Notes: generated by a model not told the origin, from the letters alone. Shown: positions 37,001 to 48,596, counted from the stretch's first letter. The stretch: 64,000 nucleotides of DNA from Atherix ibis (GCA_958298945.1 OY282605.1:10741811-10805810); one strand, 5' to 3'. Translations and numbers: made by a program.

Positions 37001-38999
37001 TGGAAAGCTTCTTAAGAAATTCAAAAACAAATTACTTGAAATAATATCAATTTAGTTATTTTGGGAAAAACTGGGTCATATTAATAATCATTAAAAAAAT
37101 ATTTTTAAGCAAAATAATTTTAGGCCAATTTTGTTAATGTGCAAAAAAAATTTTTTTTAGGATAAAAATAAAAACCAATTTTGTGTTCTGCGAGTAATTA
37201 AAAAAAAATGTATACTACTAGTAATTTGGACCAATAGTAAACTACAAACTTGCATAATTAAATTAATTAGAAATAGAATTTTAATAATAAAAAAATTACA
37301 ATAAATTTTAACAAAGTTAATGAAAGACTAAAAAGATTTTTGTTTTTTTTTTCAAATAAAAAACATACACAATTTTTACACTAATTAAACAATCTAAAAA
37401 TATAAACGTTTTTACGAATATTTTTTTTCTCTATTAGAATAGAAAGATTTCGAAAATGTTCTCTTTATAATAAATAAACACCGAACAAATCTGTGTGTTT
37501 TGGTCAACAACGAGTTGGAAATTTCCTATTCCTTGGGGCATTTTCTATTTTATTTTAATAGCAGTTAACAGATGAGTATATGAGCTATAATTCTTCTTGT
37601 AGGAATTTTCTTTCTCCACTTAAAATTCTTTAAATTACAATATCTACAAGCAAATAGTTTGTAGTAGAAATAAATGTTTATTGTTGCCACCAAACACTTA
37701 AGTGAGCCAATTATTATGCTTCTAGCAGCACAGCATTGTGACTAGGAAGAAATTTTTGCAGTTCTATAATTTCCTTATGTAAATTGAGGAAAATTGTAGA
37801 TTTCGTGAAAATAAATAAAAACAACTGTCAAGAAATTCGTACTCGTAGTAGAAAATATCTTCATACTATATAGACGCTGATTTATATAATAGCCGAACAG
37901 ATAAATAGGCAAACAAACAGAAGAAAAAATAGATGATCTTCAAGAGAATTACGAGTACAAATCAAGTAAATAAGTACATTTGTTCAAATATGTTTTCCGT
38001 ATTTGCCATACATTTTTATCTATCTATTATTTTTTAATGTATTATATTTTAAAAGTTGGTATTATTTAAGTAGAGAATTTTAACCATCTGCTTTCAACTA
38101 AATGCGTACGCATTGTGACACACGGATTTTACTCGTACCTAAGTAGTGTCCAATATCAACCAACCAAAACAACTGGAATTTATTTTTATTTTTATTTTCA
38201 TTTAAGATTCCGAAAGATTTATGCGAATGTCTTAACTTTTCAAAATAATCTTTGGCTTGCAATACTATTCCAACAACGCCGCCAACAAAACACCAACAAA
38301 GAGATTAATGTGACCAGTGTCAAAATTTTCATGTTATTTTTAGAATATCAACTTGGCATATCAAACATTAAATACTTCATATACCATTCAAAAAGTATAT
38401 ACTAAAATCTAAGTGTATTAAAAAGAAAAAAAAATATATTGTTTAATATATAAAAAATAATAATGATAGTTGACATTGATATAATATATTATACGCGTGG
38501 GAGAATAAAGGGATTAAACTTATTCTTAAGAAAATTATACGAATTCCTTAATACGATTAAATGCGATTTATTTTTATCTGTCATCTAAACGAAATAATTA
38601 TCACCTCTATACCATTCTATTTCGATTCATTTTTATTTCGGAATTATAAACAAGAATTTTAAATAAACAAAAAACGAAAACTTTACTATCGCTAGAATTT
38701 CCAAATATTTAAGAATGGGTGGTAAAAGAGTTGAAATCAACATTTCCCAAAGGCAAACAAATTTTCCAAAAACTATGATTGCATACTAATAAATTGTTGA
38801 AAATATTTTCTAAAAAAAAAAATTAACGTAGAAGAACATTTTCCATAGTATTGAGTAGTATTGTGGTACCATTCTACAGGAGTAGTAGTCATAGTGTTTG
38901 GGGAAACTATTTCCAATTACGTTAAACTAGAATTAAAATTGGGTTGTTTTCCTATTTCATTTTGATCTATAAAACAATTTCCAATTTAATTTAATTTAA
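37001..38999. other. AT-rich stretch without a recognised gene
   Basis: The frame at 38115-38405 has no recognised domain. Nothing else is supported. Confidence 0.35.
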
Positions 39000-39225
39000 A
39001 TAAAAAATGTTTCCATTTTATTATTATTGTATTTAATTCAAAAATTTGAAATTTTTTGCAGAACTCAATACTTTTGAGGTAATTGTTGATGAATTTAATC
39101 GTAAATTTCGAACTGTAATTCAGCAATAACTTTATTAGTTATATTAGTTTTCAAATATTTTGAAATTTGATAATTATTTGCATAATACAATAATTTATGT
39201 AGATGCAAACTAAAAAAAATTTAAT
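39000..39225 (-). pseudogene. Rosa-like transposase C-terminal fragment
   Basis: The minus strand gives ITKVIAEL-like and IHQQLPQKY-like text, which corresponds to the NIRxxIAEI helix and tail of the family. It follows, in minus order, the amplified third-Asp segment at 39226-39574, so it belongs to the same decayed element. Confidence 0.4.
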
Positions 39226-39574
39226 GGCATCAAATTAAACGATCTTGGAGGGCAAACGACATTATCAAATCTCCTAGGAACTTGGCGTCAAATTACACGA
39301 TCTTGGAGGGCAAATGACATTATCAAATCTCCTAGGAACTTAACGTCAAATTACACGATCTTGGAGAGGCAAATGACATTATCAAATCTCCTAGGAACTT
39401 AACGTCAAATTACACGATCTTGGAGGGCAAATAATATTATCAAATCTCCTAGGAACTTGGCGTCATATTACACGATCTTGGAGGGCAAATGATATTATCA
39501 AATCTCCTAGGAACTTAACGTCAAATTACACGATCTTGGAGGGCAAATGACTTTATAAAATCTCCTATTATATT
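39226..39574 (-). repeat. Six-copy 58-bp minisatellite derived from a transposase catalytic segment
   Basis: Six nearly identical 58-base units (GGCGTCAAATTACACGATCT, TGGAGGGCAAATGACATTAT, CAAATCTCCTAGGAACTT). On the minus strand each reads RRFDNVICPPRSCNLTP, the segment around the third catalytic Asp of rosa-like transposases (GDVNWPPRSCDLTP), with Asp replaced by Asn. The array lies between the second-Asp region (39720-39984) and the C-terminus (39000-39225) of one minus-strand element, exactly where a single copy belongs. 58 is not a multiple of three, so the array cannot be read through. Confidence 0.85.
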
Positions 39575-39669
39575 ACACCTCCTGGAACTTTTCGCCTAAT
39601 AGAGCCTAATAAATGAGTAATGTTTTGCGGCTTGTGGCACCATTTTTTTTTAAACCACATATGCCACCA

Positions 39670-40220
39670 TCAGACCAAAATACATACCAGACAAGAGTCA
39701 CTTGTGGTTGTGGTTTTTGACATAATTAGACCAGAAAACATTGACCGCACAATTTCTATTATAACAAATAAACTGTATGACGTGGCAATCTTCTGTTGGA
39801 CCCACGCGCCGCCAATCTCCAATTGAACAAATGCAAGGATAAAATATGTCCATAGCATCTGTCTATATCGGTCACCAGTCACCATAAGACCATTGCCAAC
39901 AGCAACATGGGTCCAGAAATAACTATGCACAGCCTTTTTTTTAAAAGAAGATATTCTATCCCCCAATTGATCAAATGTAACCACAGTTGATCAAATTCAA
40001 GAATGAAAAAATTCTATAGCGCCTAGCTCAATCGCTCTCCAGTCATCCTAACAACATTGCCAGCAGCGTCCTTAAAGAAATACAGTCATTTTAAGATATT
40101 TTAAAAAATATTTTTATGGCCAATGACTCATGGGTAATCCTGGTTTTAGATAAATTTTCAGAAATGGCAGCTTTATTAGACATCCGGTTCTAAGAAGGCG
40201 AAACCTTGTGAAATTTTGAG
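39670..40220 (-). pseudogene. Rosa-like transposase middle region, segmental copy 2
   Basis: A 104-codon minus-strand frame (39984-39670) reads VVTGDRYRQMLWTYFI...LEIGGAWVQQKIATSYSLFV: the TVNGxRYRxM...MWFQQDGATCHTA region with the second catalytic Asp replaced by Lys. Further upstream (about 40040-40075) a second YFFKDAAGNVVRMTGER appears, an internal duplication also found in copy 1 at 34690-35380. First-Asp sequence is not clear. Not functional. Confidence 0.6.
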
Positions 40221-40417
40221 GAACGTTATACTGACGCAATTTTTTTATTTAATTTTCTGATCTTCACATCAATTGACAAATTATTTACATAAAACCTTTT
40301 TTCAACAAATACCGATTTTTTTAAATTTATTAATAAATTATAATAATAACTGGCAAATATCATCTTGAAAAAATTAAAGATTATTAAAATGGTAGAAATG
40401 CAAATGTTAAGAATTTA

Positions 40418-40463
40418 CACCAACATGGACTTATGCACTCAAAAGTTTCATACAGAAAAAATT
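40418..40463. repeat. Left half of 60-bp minisatellite unit split by a mariner
   Basis: One partial unit (CACCAACATGGACTTATGCA ... CATACAGAAAAAATT) ends at the TA where the mariner inserted. The unit resumes at 41642 with AATAAGGAATTATAGCC. Confidence 0.85.
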
Positions 40464-40465
40464 TA

Positions 40466-41639
40466 CGAGGGTCGTTCAATAATCTCCTTTTAGCTCTATA
40501 CACTTTTCCAAAATTTTTATCTCGTCCAAAAAATAGGATTTCGGAAGTTCTGCAAAATACTTATCCGTTTGAGCAATGACGTCCTCGTTGGAAGTGAACC
40601 GTCGTCGGCCAAGCCATTTATTCAGATTGGGGAAAAGAAAATAGTCAGTCGGGGCCAAATCTGGTGAATAAGCGGGATGCTGCAACAATTCCATTCTCAA
40701 TTCCACAATTTTGGCCATGGAAACAGCGCAGGTGTGCACACGCGCATTGTCCTGATGCAAGAGGATTTTTTTCTTCTTCAGATGGGGGCGTTTCTCTTTG
40801 ATTTTCTCGCTCAACCGTTGCAATAGCTCCTGTTATTGTTTTTTCTTTTTCCAAGTAGTCGATAAAAATGATGCCCTGCGAATCCCAAAAGACCGTGGCC
40901 ATCACTTTGCCGGCCGATGGCACAGTTTTTGCCTTCTTCGGAGCCCGTTCACCCTTGAAAATCCACTGTGATGACTGTCTCTTCGTTTCTGGAGTGTAGT
41001 AGTGTATCCAGGTTTCGTCCACAGTGACATATCGACGAAAGAATTCGGCAGGATTGCGATGAAAGAGTGCCAACTACACGATTGCGCTTATTCTCCTCTG
41101 AGAGCAAACGCGGCACCCATCTTGCCGAAATTTTTTTCACAGACAATTTTTCATACAAAATTGAAGCGACTGTACCTTGTGATATGCCCGTGGCCTCAAC
41201 TAATTCGCGCACTTTAATTCGCCGATCGTTCAAAATCAGATCGTGGATTTTGTCGTTGATTTCAGGAGTAGACACCTCAAATGGGCGTCCTGAACGATGT
41301 TCATCTTTTGTGGATGAACGGCCACGTTTAAATTCATTCACCCAATTGTAAACCATCGCAAACATAGGTGCAAATGTGCCATGAACTGCATCCAACTCGG
41401 CTTTGATTTCTTTCGGGCTTAAGCCTTTCAATTGGAGATGTTTGATGACAGCCCTAAACTCGCATTTTTCCATTGTTATGCACAAATAAATGTCGTTAAC
41501 TTTAATCGACGATAGAAATTTACCTACGCAATGGATCGAGCTGAAATTTTGACAGCTTTCCTGTCGATTAAAAAAAATCTTTACCGATACTACGAGCGCA
41601 ATTTCTAGGATTTTCTAAGGACTTATTGAACGACCCTCG
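40466..41639 (-). mobile_element. Irritans-like mariner, copy 2, with both terminal repeats and TA target duplication
   Basis: The ends are CGAGGGTCGTTCAATAA and its inverse TTATTGAACGACCCTCG, flanked by TA at 40464-40465 and 41640-41641. The minus strand encodes a DD34D transposase: N-terminal helix-turn-helix pair from 41473, VTVDETW, HQDNARVH, AYSPDLAPTDYF, with 34 residues between the second and third Asp. It is broken by a 17-base deletion after NRVV (relative to copy 1), a second shift after EKTITGAI, and a C-terminal deletion that fuses the reading frame directly to the terminal repeat. Near-identity to 24062-25300 outside the lesions indicates recent activity of the family in this genome. 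Confidence 0.95.
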
Positions 41640-41760
41640 TAAATAAGGAATTATAGCCAACATGAACTTATGCGGTCAAAATTTTCATACAAAAAAAAGT
41701 AAATAAGGAATTAGAGCCAACATGGGCTTATGTACACAAAAGTTTCATACAGAATAAAAG
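41640..41760. repeat. Right part of the split 60-bp minisatellite
   Basis: The unit resumes after the mariner and is followed by about one and a half more units. It then has the same right flank (CTATTAAAAAAATTATAATT + ACTCATAAAA) as the main array at 36295. Confidence 0.85.
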
Positions 41761-43455
41761 CTATTAAAAAAATTATAATTACTCATAAAATATTTTATTT
41801 TTTTATAATAATAATAACAAATTTTTTAGAGAAATTGCAATTTGTTGGTTTTATTATATTTTTGGTTCTGCTTTACTTTTTTAACAATAAGAATAATTTT
41901 TTTTTGTCATTGATACTTTATTTACGAGATGGAAATTTTGAATTCAGTACATTTTCAAGAAGTCCAAATATACACCAGATAATTCCTTTTTGCGTATGCA
42001 ATTGCTTTTTTATAGTCACTTGTGGTTGTAGATTTTTAGAGCCACATATTTGACAATTTAGCTTATTAACGTAACCCCGACCGAATAATGAAGAAAATTT
42101 TGTTCAAAAAATCAGTATGCAAAGCATGTTGTTGTATTCCGTAGCGGGTGGTACACTTCAATTCTTACATGTCGAAAAGCAAGATATACCATAATGTGCT
42201 GTAAGAGAAGGCCAAGTGGTGAGCCCACCGTGAAATCGGTAAATGTACTACAAGAATGCACAGGCCTAACGTACCCAGGTGATTTACACCAGGTTTAACA
42301 CATCCAGAATCTCCGCTTTTTTAAATTTTATTATAATTTTAATATATTGTTTCTAATTTTAATATTATATCAAATGTCAATAATATTATTTGGTCACCGA
42401 ACTATAAAATTATGAAAATTATTTTATTTACTCAAAATACGGTTTCAATAATATAAAATAATTAAGCATTAAGAAATGAACCCGAAATACTTGCAGAAGA
42501 AATTAAGATATTTTTTTTTTTACAAAATATGCCAAGTCCCTAATTATCTTAACTCACAATAATTTTTTAAAATCAAATAAAATTTTTTAACTAAAAAAAA
42601 TAAACAATTTAAAAAATTGAATAAAAAAATCACTACAGTTAATATAACAAAAATATAAATAAAAATCTTCAAGCTAGTCAAAAAATTTCTTTTTAAGTTA
42701 ATTCCAAACTTGAAGAAATTACGACTAATAAATGCTAATTTTATTTAGATTATTTAACCAAAATAGTGTAAATTTACTATTTATTTATGAAAATAGATAA
42801 TTTTCATAAATACTTGAATATTTTTATGGAATTTTCTAATGAAATTCTATTCATACAAAGTGAAAAGTTAATAATTCACTTGAAAAGAAATGACATCTCT
42901 ATGCACTTTATTATGGACAGTCAATGTTTGAGAGAAACTTTTAAAAAAATATGCTGACTAACGGTACTTGGCCATAAGAAGATAAAATTTCTAATGAAAA
43001 AGTTACACTTTTTAGTACAAAATGCACTTTTACGGAGAATAACAAAAACTTTTTTTTATTGTATTTCACTTTCTAACAACAGACCCAGCATTTAGCTGTA
43101 TTTACATAAACCGAAAGCTCAACTATTTTTATATGTTTAAATTTTTTAAGCTTTTGTGAGAAACAGTTTTTTTTTGCAGCAAAAAATTTGTTATGTCGGA
43201 AGTACAAATTTCTGAAGAGAAAATATTTTTATGGTTACTTGAATTTCCATTTACCACAGAAAATTTAGAAGAATTTTATCAAAAAAAAAAAAAAATTTAT
43301 AATTTTAGAAATATTATTTTATTTTTTTTTTTTTAAATAATGATGAATGATAAAAAAATTACGACTAATAAATGCTAATTTTATTTAGATTATTTAACCA
43401 AAATAGTGTAAATTTACTATTTATTTATGAAAATAGATAATTTTCCATCTAAAAA
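41761..43455. other. AT-rich stretch with a transposase scrap and a ~90-bp duplication
   Basis: About 42020-42120 resembles the first-Asp fragments at 5212 and 7440. A ~90-base segment (AAATTACGACTAATAAATGC...) at 42716-42806 is repeated at 43356-43444, just before the tandem array at 43460. No gene is recognised. Confidence 0.4.
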
Positions 43456-43459
43456 GAAA

Positions 43460-44945
43460 CAAATTTATGAGAAAAATTTTCCCCTAAAAAACGATTTCCC
43501 TTCATAGCTTGTGGGCTACATTTGAAATCTCTCCAAAAAAAGTTTACTTTTTGTGTAAAATTTATAAATATTTTTTTTTAATCTCAAAAATATTTTTTTT
43601 TTATAATTTTGAAAATATTGTCATTCTTATTTACTATCAAAAAAAATGTTTAAAAAAATAATAGTGTATGACTTTCAGAAGTAAATTTATGGGAAAAATC
43701 TTCCCCTAAAAAACGATTTTCCTTCATTGCTTATTCACACATGGGGGCTACATTTGAAAACTCTCCAAAAAAAATTTACTTATTGTGTAAAATTTGTAAA
43801 TATTTTTTTTTCAATCCCAAAAATATGTTTTTTGTATAATTTTAAAAATATTGTCATTCTTATCCACTATAAAAAAAAAATTTCGAAAAAAATAATAGTG
43901 TATGATTTTCAGAATCAAATTTATGAAAAAAATCTTCACCTAAAAAAACGATTTTCCATCATAGCTTACTCACACCTGTGGGCTATATTCGAAAACTCTC
44001 CAAAAAAAAGTTTACTTTTTGTGTAAAATTTGTAAATATTTTTTTTATGCAAAAATATTTTTTTTTTATAATTTTGAAAATATTGTGACTATTTCAAATT
44101 TATGGGAAAAATCTTCACCTAAAAAAACGATTTTCCCTCATAGCTTATTCATACTTGTGGGCTACATTTGAAAACTCTCCAAAAAAAAGTTTAATTTGTT
44201 ATTCGCAAAAATATTTTTTTTTTATAATTTTGAAAATGCTGTCATACTTATTTACTACCAAAAAAACATTTTGAAAAAATAATGGTGTATGATTTTCAGA
44301 AATAAATTTATGGGGAAAATATTCACCAAAAAAAAATGATTTCTCTTTATAGCTTATTCACACCTGTGCGCTACATTCGAAAACTCTCCAAAAAACAGTT
44401 TACTTATTGTGTAAAATTTGTAAATATTTTTTTCTTAATCCCAAAAATATTTTTTTTCAATCCCAAAAATAATTTTTTTTTATTATTTTGAAAATATTGT
44501 CATACTTATTTACTATAAAGAAAATTTTGCAAAAAATAATGATTTATGAATTTTAGAAGCAAATTCATAGGAAAATTCTTCCCCTAAAAAAACGGTTTTC
44601 CTTCATAGCTTATTCACACTTGTGAATAAGCTATGAAGGAAAACTCTCCAAAAAAAAGTTTACTTATTGTGTAAAATTTGTAAATATTTTTTTTTCAGTC
44701 CCAAAAATATTTTTTTTATAATTTTGAAAATATTTTCATTTTTTTTACTATAAAAAAAATTTTGAAAAAAATAATGGTGTATGAATTTTAGAAGCAAATT
44801 AATGGGAAAATTCTTCCCCTAAAAAAACGGTTTTCCCTCATAGCTTATTCACACTTGTGGGCTATATTCGAAAACTCTCCATAAAAATATTTACTTTTTG
44901 TGTAAAATTTTGTAAATATTTTTTTTTTAATCCCAAAATATTTTT
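43460..44945. repeat. Seven-copy tandem array of about 180-240-bp units
   Basis: The unit includes CCCCTAAAAAACGATTTTCC, TTCATAGCTTATTCACAC, GGGCTACATTTGAAAACTCT and TTACTTTTTGTGTAAAATTT, then T-rich filler and TGAAAATATTGTCATTCTTA. Units start near 43470, 43690, 43930, 44105, 44320, 44575 and 44810. One lacks part of the filler, and one is partly inverted at its centre (44600-44639). It ends about 80 bases before the acceptor of the LRR gene's exon, so it lies in that gene's upstream intron or promoter region. Confidence 0.85.
44600..44639. repeat. Perfect 19-bp-arm palindrome inside the array
   Basis: CCTTCATAGCTTATTCACA is followed by CT and then its exact reverse complement. The left arm is the normal unit sequence; the right arm replaces the expected GGGCTACATTTG. 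This is an inversion or foldback event in one unit. The sequence could extrude as a hairpin. Confidence 0.95.
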
Positions 44946-45025
44946 TTCTATAATATAAATTTTGTAAGAAAAGAAATTGAAAAAATATATCAACTAACCG
45001 ATATTTTCTTTCTACCTTTTTTCAG

Positions 45026-45287
45026 ATGGTCTAATCAATGTTAACGTATCATCGTCAAGATTTTTTTTTTGTTCTACACAACAATAACTCAATAAAAATA
45101 GCCTAAACAAATTTAATTTTTTTTTCAAATATTTCTTATAATATTTTTTGATTGAACAAAAATAAAATAAATAAGAAGACTACTAAGTATAATAATAATC
45201 TATACGATATAGAAAGGAAAGACAACCGAAAAAGCTCAAACATTTTATAATCAAATAAACCGAAAGATTTAAATAAAGAATTTTAAA
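45026..45287 (+). other. Probable 5' UTR part of the LRR gene's first coding exon
   Basis: A good splice acceptor (a CTAAC branch-like site, a pyrimidine run, then TTTTTTCAG) ends at 45025, about 260 bases before the LRR start codon. It has no upstream coding sequence to serve, so an untranslated exon probably lies further left. An ATG at 45027 is closed by TAA after two sense codons, so it is not a coding start. The stretch directly follows a 1.5-kb tandem array. The acceptor is read from the sequence; its use is inferred. Confidence 0.4.
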
Positions 45288-46073
45288 ATGGCATCAAAAA
45301 TGAAATCATCTATGTCATGGAGTTGGCCAATATTGATAGTGATTCTTTTAAGACAAGCAGAAGGATTCTGTCCAAGTGGATGTTCCTGTGCTGGGGATAT
45401 TAATTTGCGTGCCTCATGCATAAATGCAGAACTTGAAGTTGTACCAATACAATTGAATCCCGAACTGAAGTATATCAATTTAACGTTAAACAAAATTCGC
45501 GAAGTTGAATATACATTAGCGTTCTATTCACATTTGGAAGTGCTCGATCTATCACAGAATCTGATCGAGTCATTAGGATCACAGAACTTCCAATATCAGA
45601 CACAATTGCAAACGCTGAATTTAAGTCGTAATGGAATTAGCAATTTAGCTAAAAACTCATTTAAGGGTCTGAAAAATTTACAACTATTAGACTTAAGCTA
45701 TAATCGTATCGTAACGATCGAACCAAACGCAATGCACGATCTATCTAGTCTAATGGAATTAGATTTAACTAGCAATCATATTCTCAGTATGGAAAAGGGC
45801 ACATTTAGAAGTATGGTCTCGTTAGAGATTCTTATATTCCGTAATAATCAACTACTGGATGTACCTGCCACAAATTTGGAATATTTAAAATCATTAAAGT
45901 CGCTCGATCTATCTGAGAATCTAATCGAATTTATTCGGAATGAAAGCTTTGATGGATTAAAAGAGTTACTGATGTTGGGTTTGAGCGGTAATGTGATCTC
46001 CGAACTTGATTTGGGAGCATTTGATGGACTTGTAGGACTTAAGCATATGAATATAGCTGACAATAATTTAACG
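45288..46073 (+). CDS. Leucine-rich-repeat extracellular protein, first coding exon (262 residues)
   Basis: This is the N-terminal part of a secreted or cell-surface LRR protein. Residues 1-26 form a signal peptide (hydrophobic PILIVILL core). Cys28, Cys32, Cys34 and Cys44 give the CPxxCxC pattern of an LRR N-terminal cap. Eight full typical-type repeats of about 24 residues follow from about residue 60 (LxxLDLSxNxI pattern), and the ninth is cut after NNLT by the intron. The start is the first ATG of the open frame, in AAAATGG context, and fits the signal peptide. The donor is ACG|GTGAGT after 46073; translation past it runs only a few residues into AT-rich DNA. Codon use is much less AT-biased than the surroundings. 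The family includes slit-, chaoptin- and acid-labile-subunit-like proteins that act in adhesion or neuronal recognition. I do not recognise the specific orthologue. Confidence 0.92.
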
Positions 46074-46479
46074 GTGAGTTTTTCAACAAAAAAAAATTAA
46101 TTAAAAAATCTTTTGTTTTATATAAAAAAAAAAATTATTGTTATTCCAAAAAAAACCAAAAGGTGATTTAAGGCAAAACAAAAAAAAATTGTTTCATGAA
46201 AATTTATATTTTATTTAAAAGAAAAAATAAAATAACTAATCGATCTTTTCTTATGTTAGTTTAAAAATAATTCTTCATAGAAAAAAATAGAAAAAATTTG
46301 AAAAAAGTTTACTAATAAAATATTACACATAACCTGCAGGATTATCCATCCTGTTTAAAAATTAGAGCTTTTTTCATTTATTAATTAGCATATACAATAG
46401 AAAATATTATTTAAGGCAAAATTTTGTCTTAAATAACTGATGCCATTTTAAATAGTGAATCAATTAATTGGCACAAAAT

Positions 46480-46690
46480 TCACATAAATGCTAAAAAAAT
46501 TTGTACAAAAATGGTAGCGAAGTTTCGGTAGTCAAGACACATTTCTTAAGCGGTAAGGCTTATTTACCCGGAAGTGTATATGTACAAAATTACCAAATAT
46601 ATGGCTCTAAAACCTTTCAAGTGAACTGTAGAAAATTTTTTAAGAAAATAAAGACCGTTAGCTTCAATTCTGAGCGACATGTCCGTTAGA
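46480..46690 (+). pseudogene. Rosa-like transposase fragment in the LRR intron
   Basis: In + frames: FLYKNGSEVSVVKTHF (like the N-terminal IVEFYxxNxxSVVKTQ) followed directly by VYVQNYQIYGSKTF (like GYVNKQNYRIWGSET of the first-Asp region). The part between is missing, so this is a deletion product. It resembles the fragments at 53830-53990 and 54500-54610. Confidence 0.45.
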
Positions 46691-46705
46691 TAATGAGTTT
46701 TCTTA

Positions 46706-46860
46706 CCAGGTGTATAAGCTTAAATCCGCTGTTTGGTCATAGATGGCCTGAATGAGCATATTAAGTGCACATTGTCAACAATTTCGTACAATAACATATA
46801 TTTTTTCTTTGGTAATCATGTTTAGTTTTGTACCAGAAAAAGAGCATATATATAAATAAA
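46706..46860 (+). mobile_element. 5' end of a mauritiana-type mariner, truncated
   Basis: It starts CCAGGTGTATAAGCTTAAAT after TA, a mauritiana-type terminal repeat. It then follows the 5' leader of the element at 47312-48596 in opposite orientation (GTCATAGATGGC, CAATTTC, GGTAATCATGT) up to the first codons (ATG TTT AGT TTT GTA CCA GAA AAA). It has small internal deletions and is lost after about 46860. Confidence 0.75.
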
Positions 46861-47311
46861 ACTAAAGCTTTTCGGGAAATTTGCTTCAGAATATTAGCTT
46901 TTATTAGATGATAACAAGGAGCAGAATAGTAGATTTAATTTCCGAGAGCTTAAAATTTTTGGGAGGAAGACTCATAAGGAAATATTAGTTCTTCGATATT
47001 TTTGTTATTATACGATTTGCCTTCTATATCATCATGTGGAGCAAAACTTTTTAACAACTGTTAAGCAAATACTTCAGGTTTTTCTTTGTCTGTTCAAATG
47101 CTCTTAAGTTTAAGATTTTTTTACATAAATAGAAATTTTATAAGAAAAAGGGTCCAACAGTGTCAAATTTTATGAGCTTGTTGGCCAATTTATATCACAA
47201 AATCTCGAAATTATACATCCCCAAAGCCCAAATTTATCATATTCTGTGGCTTTTGTGATCATTTTATTTAAACTACATATAGTCTAGATTAAAATCTTTA
47301 AGTTTTGGCTA

Positions 47312-48596
47312 CTAGGTGTATAAGTTTAACATCGCTGTTTTTTAGTCAAAAAAACACATTTTTTATTTTCATAGAAAACAAAAACAAATTTATTCAAAGT
47401 ACTTGCTCTTACTAGCTACAAATTTTTCCCATCCCTCGATAATTTGCAGATACCACGCCAAAAAAATTCCTTCTCTTTCGAAGAAAACCCCTCATCAAGC
47501 CGTTTTCGGACGTCTTCGTAAGGATCGAAGTGCTGCTTAGCGAGCGCGTGGCCCATCGACGAAAACACGTGGTAGTCGGAAGGGACCAGGTCTGGTGAAT
47601 AAGCGGGGTGGGGTAGCACCTCCCAGTTGAGGGTCTCCAAATAGTTTCGGACCATTTTTGACGTTTGCGATGGTGCGTTGTCGTGGAGGAAAAGCAGCTT
47701 GTCATATTTTTGTTGATAATCCGTCCTTTTTTAACGCAGAGCGCAGTCCAATTGATCAGTTGTTGGTGGTAGCGGCGGGTATTGACAGTTTGACCAGGTT
47801 TCAACATCTCATAATAGACGATACCCTGCTGATCCCACCAAACGAACAGCATTGTCTTATATCCGAAGCGATTTGGTCTTGGGGAAGATGTTGATGGTTG
47901 GCCGGGATCAACCCACGATTTCTTGCGTTTAGGATTCTCGAAATATATCCACTTTTCATCGCCTGTCACAATCCGATGCAGCAACGACTTTCTTTTTCGT
48001 CTGGCGAACAAGATTTTGCATGTGTTTTGGCGTTGCTCCATCTGCCTATCGTTCAATTCATGCGGCACCCATTTGCCGATCTTTCCAATCTTCTCCATGG
48101 CACGCAGACGCATGTAAATAGTTGGTTTAGTAACACCCAATTGCTCCGCGAGCATTTTTTTGCGATTGGGTATCGTTTTAGTCCAAAGAGCCTGCAATTG
48201 ACGGTCCTCAAACTTCCTAGGCCGATTTTCACGCTTTTAGTCCCACAAGTCAAAATTGCCATCATTGAACCAACGAAACCAATCTCGGCATCTTGTTTCT
48301 GATAAAGCTCTGTCACCATAGGCCTCCATAAGCATTTGATGCGATTTGGCAGCCGATTTCTTCAAATTGAAGCAGAAAAGTAGATCTTCCCGCATATGCT
48401 CTTTTCTGGCACAAAACTAGACATGATTACCGAAGGAAAAATGTATGTTTTTGTATGAAATTGCTAAAAATGGGCACTGATAAATGTTGACAGATGTCAA
48501 ACTCATAAAAAAAAAAGTATGGCCTACCCATGGTAGCTTAATACGATCACTCACGCCATCTATGACCAAACAGCGGATTTAAGCTTATTTAGCTGG
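47312..48596 (-). mobile_element. Mauritiana-type (Mos1-like) mariner, full length but broken
   Basis: At 1,285 bp flanked by TA on both sides (47310-47311, 48597-48598) it has the length of Mos1-type elements. Terminal repeats are CTAGGTGTATAAG and the decayed inverse TAAGCTTATTTAGCTGG. The minus strand starts ATGTCTAGTTTTGTGCC (about 48424) and encodes the helix-turn-helix region, WVPHELN, VTGDEKWIYF (first Asp), LFLHDNAPSQ (second Asp) and YSPDLVPSDYH (third Asp, 34 residues later). A one-base shift soon after the start, a stop at LWD, and a frame change near the second Asp (between the 48197-47412 and 47655-47416 frames) make it inactive. The catalytic Asp triad itself survives. Confidence 0.93.

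Noticed and set aside
45269..46063. Minus-strand frames antisense to the LRR exon
   Set aside because: Shadows of the LRR coding sequence.
46501..46689. 62-codon frame as a small gene
   Set aside because: It matches transposase N-terminal and first-Asp motifs fused by a deletion.
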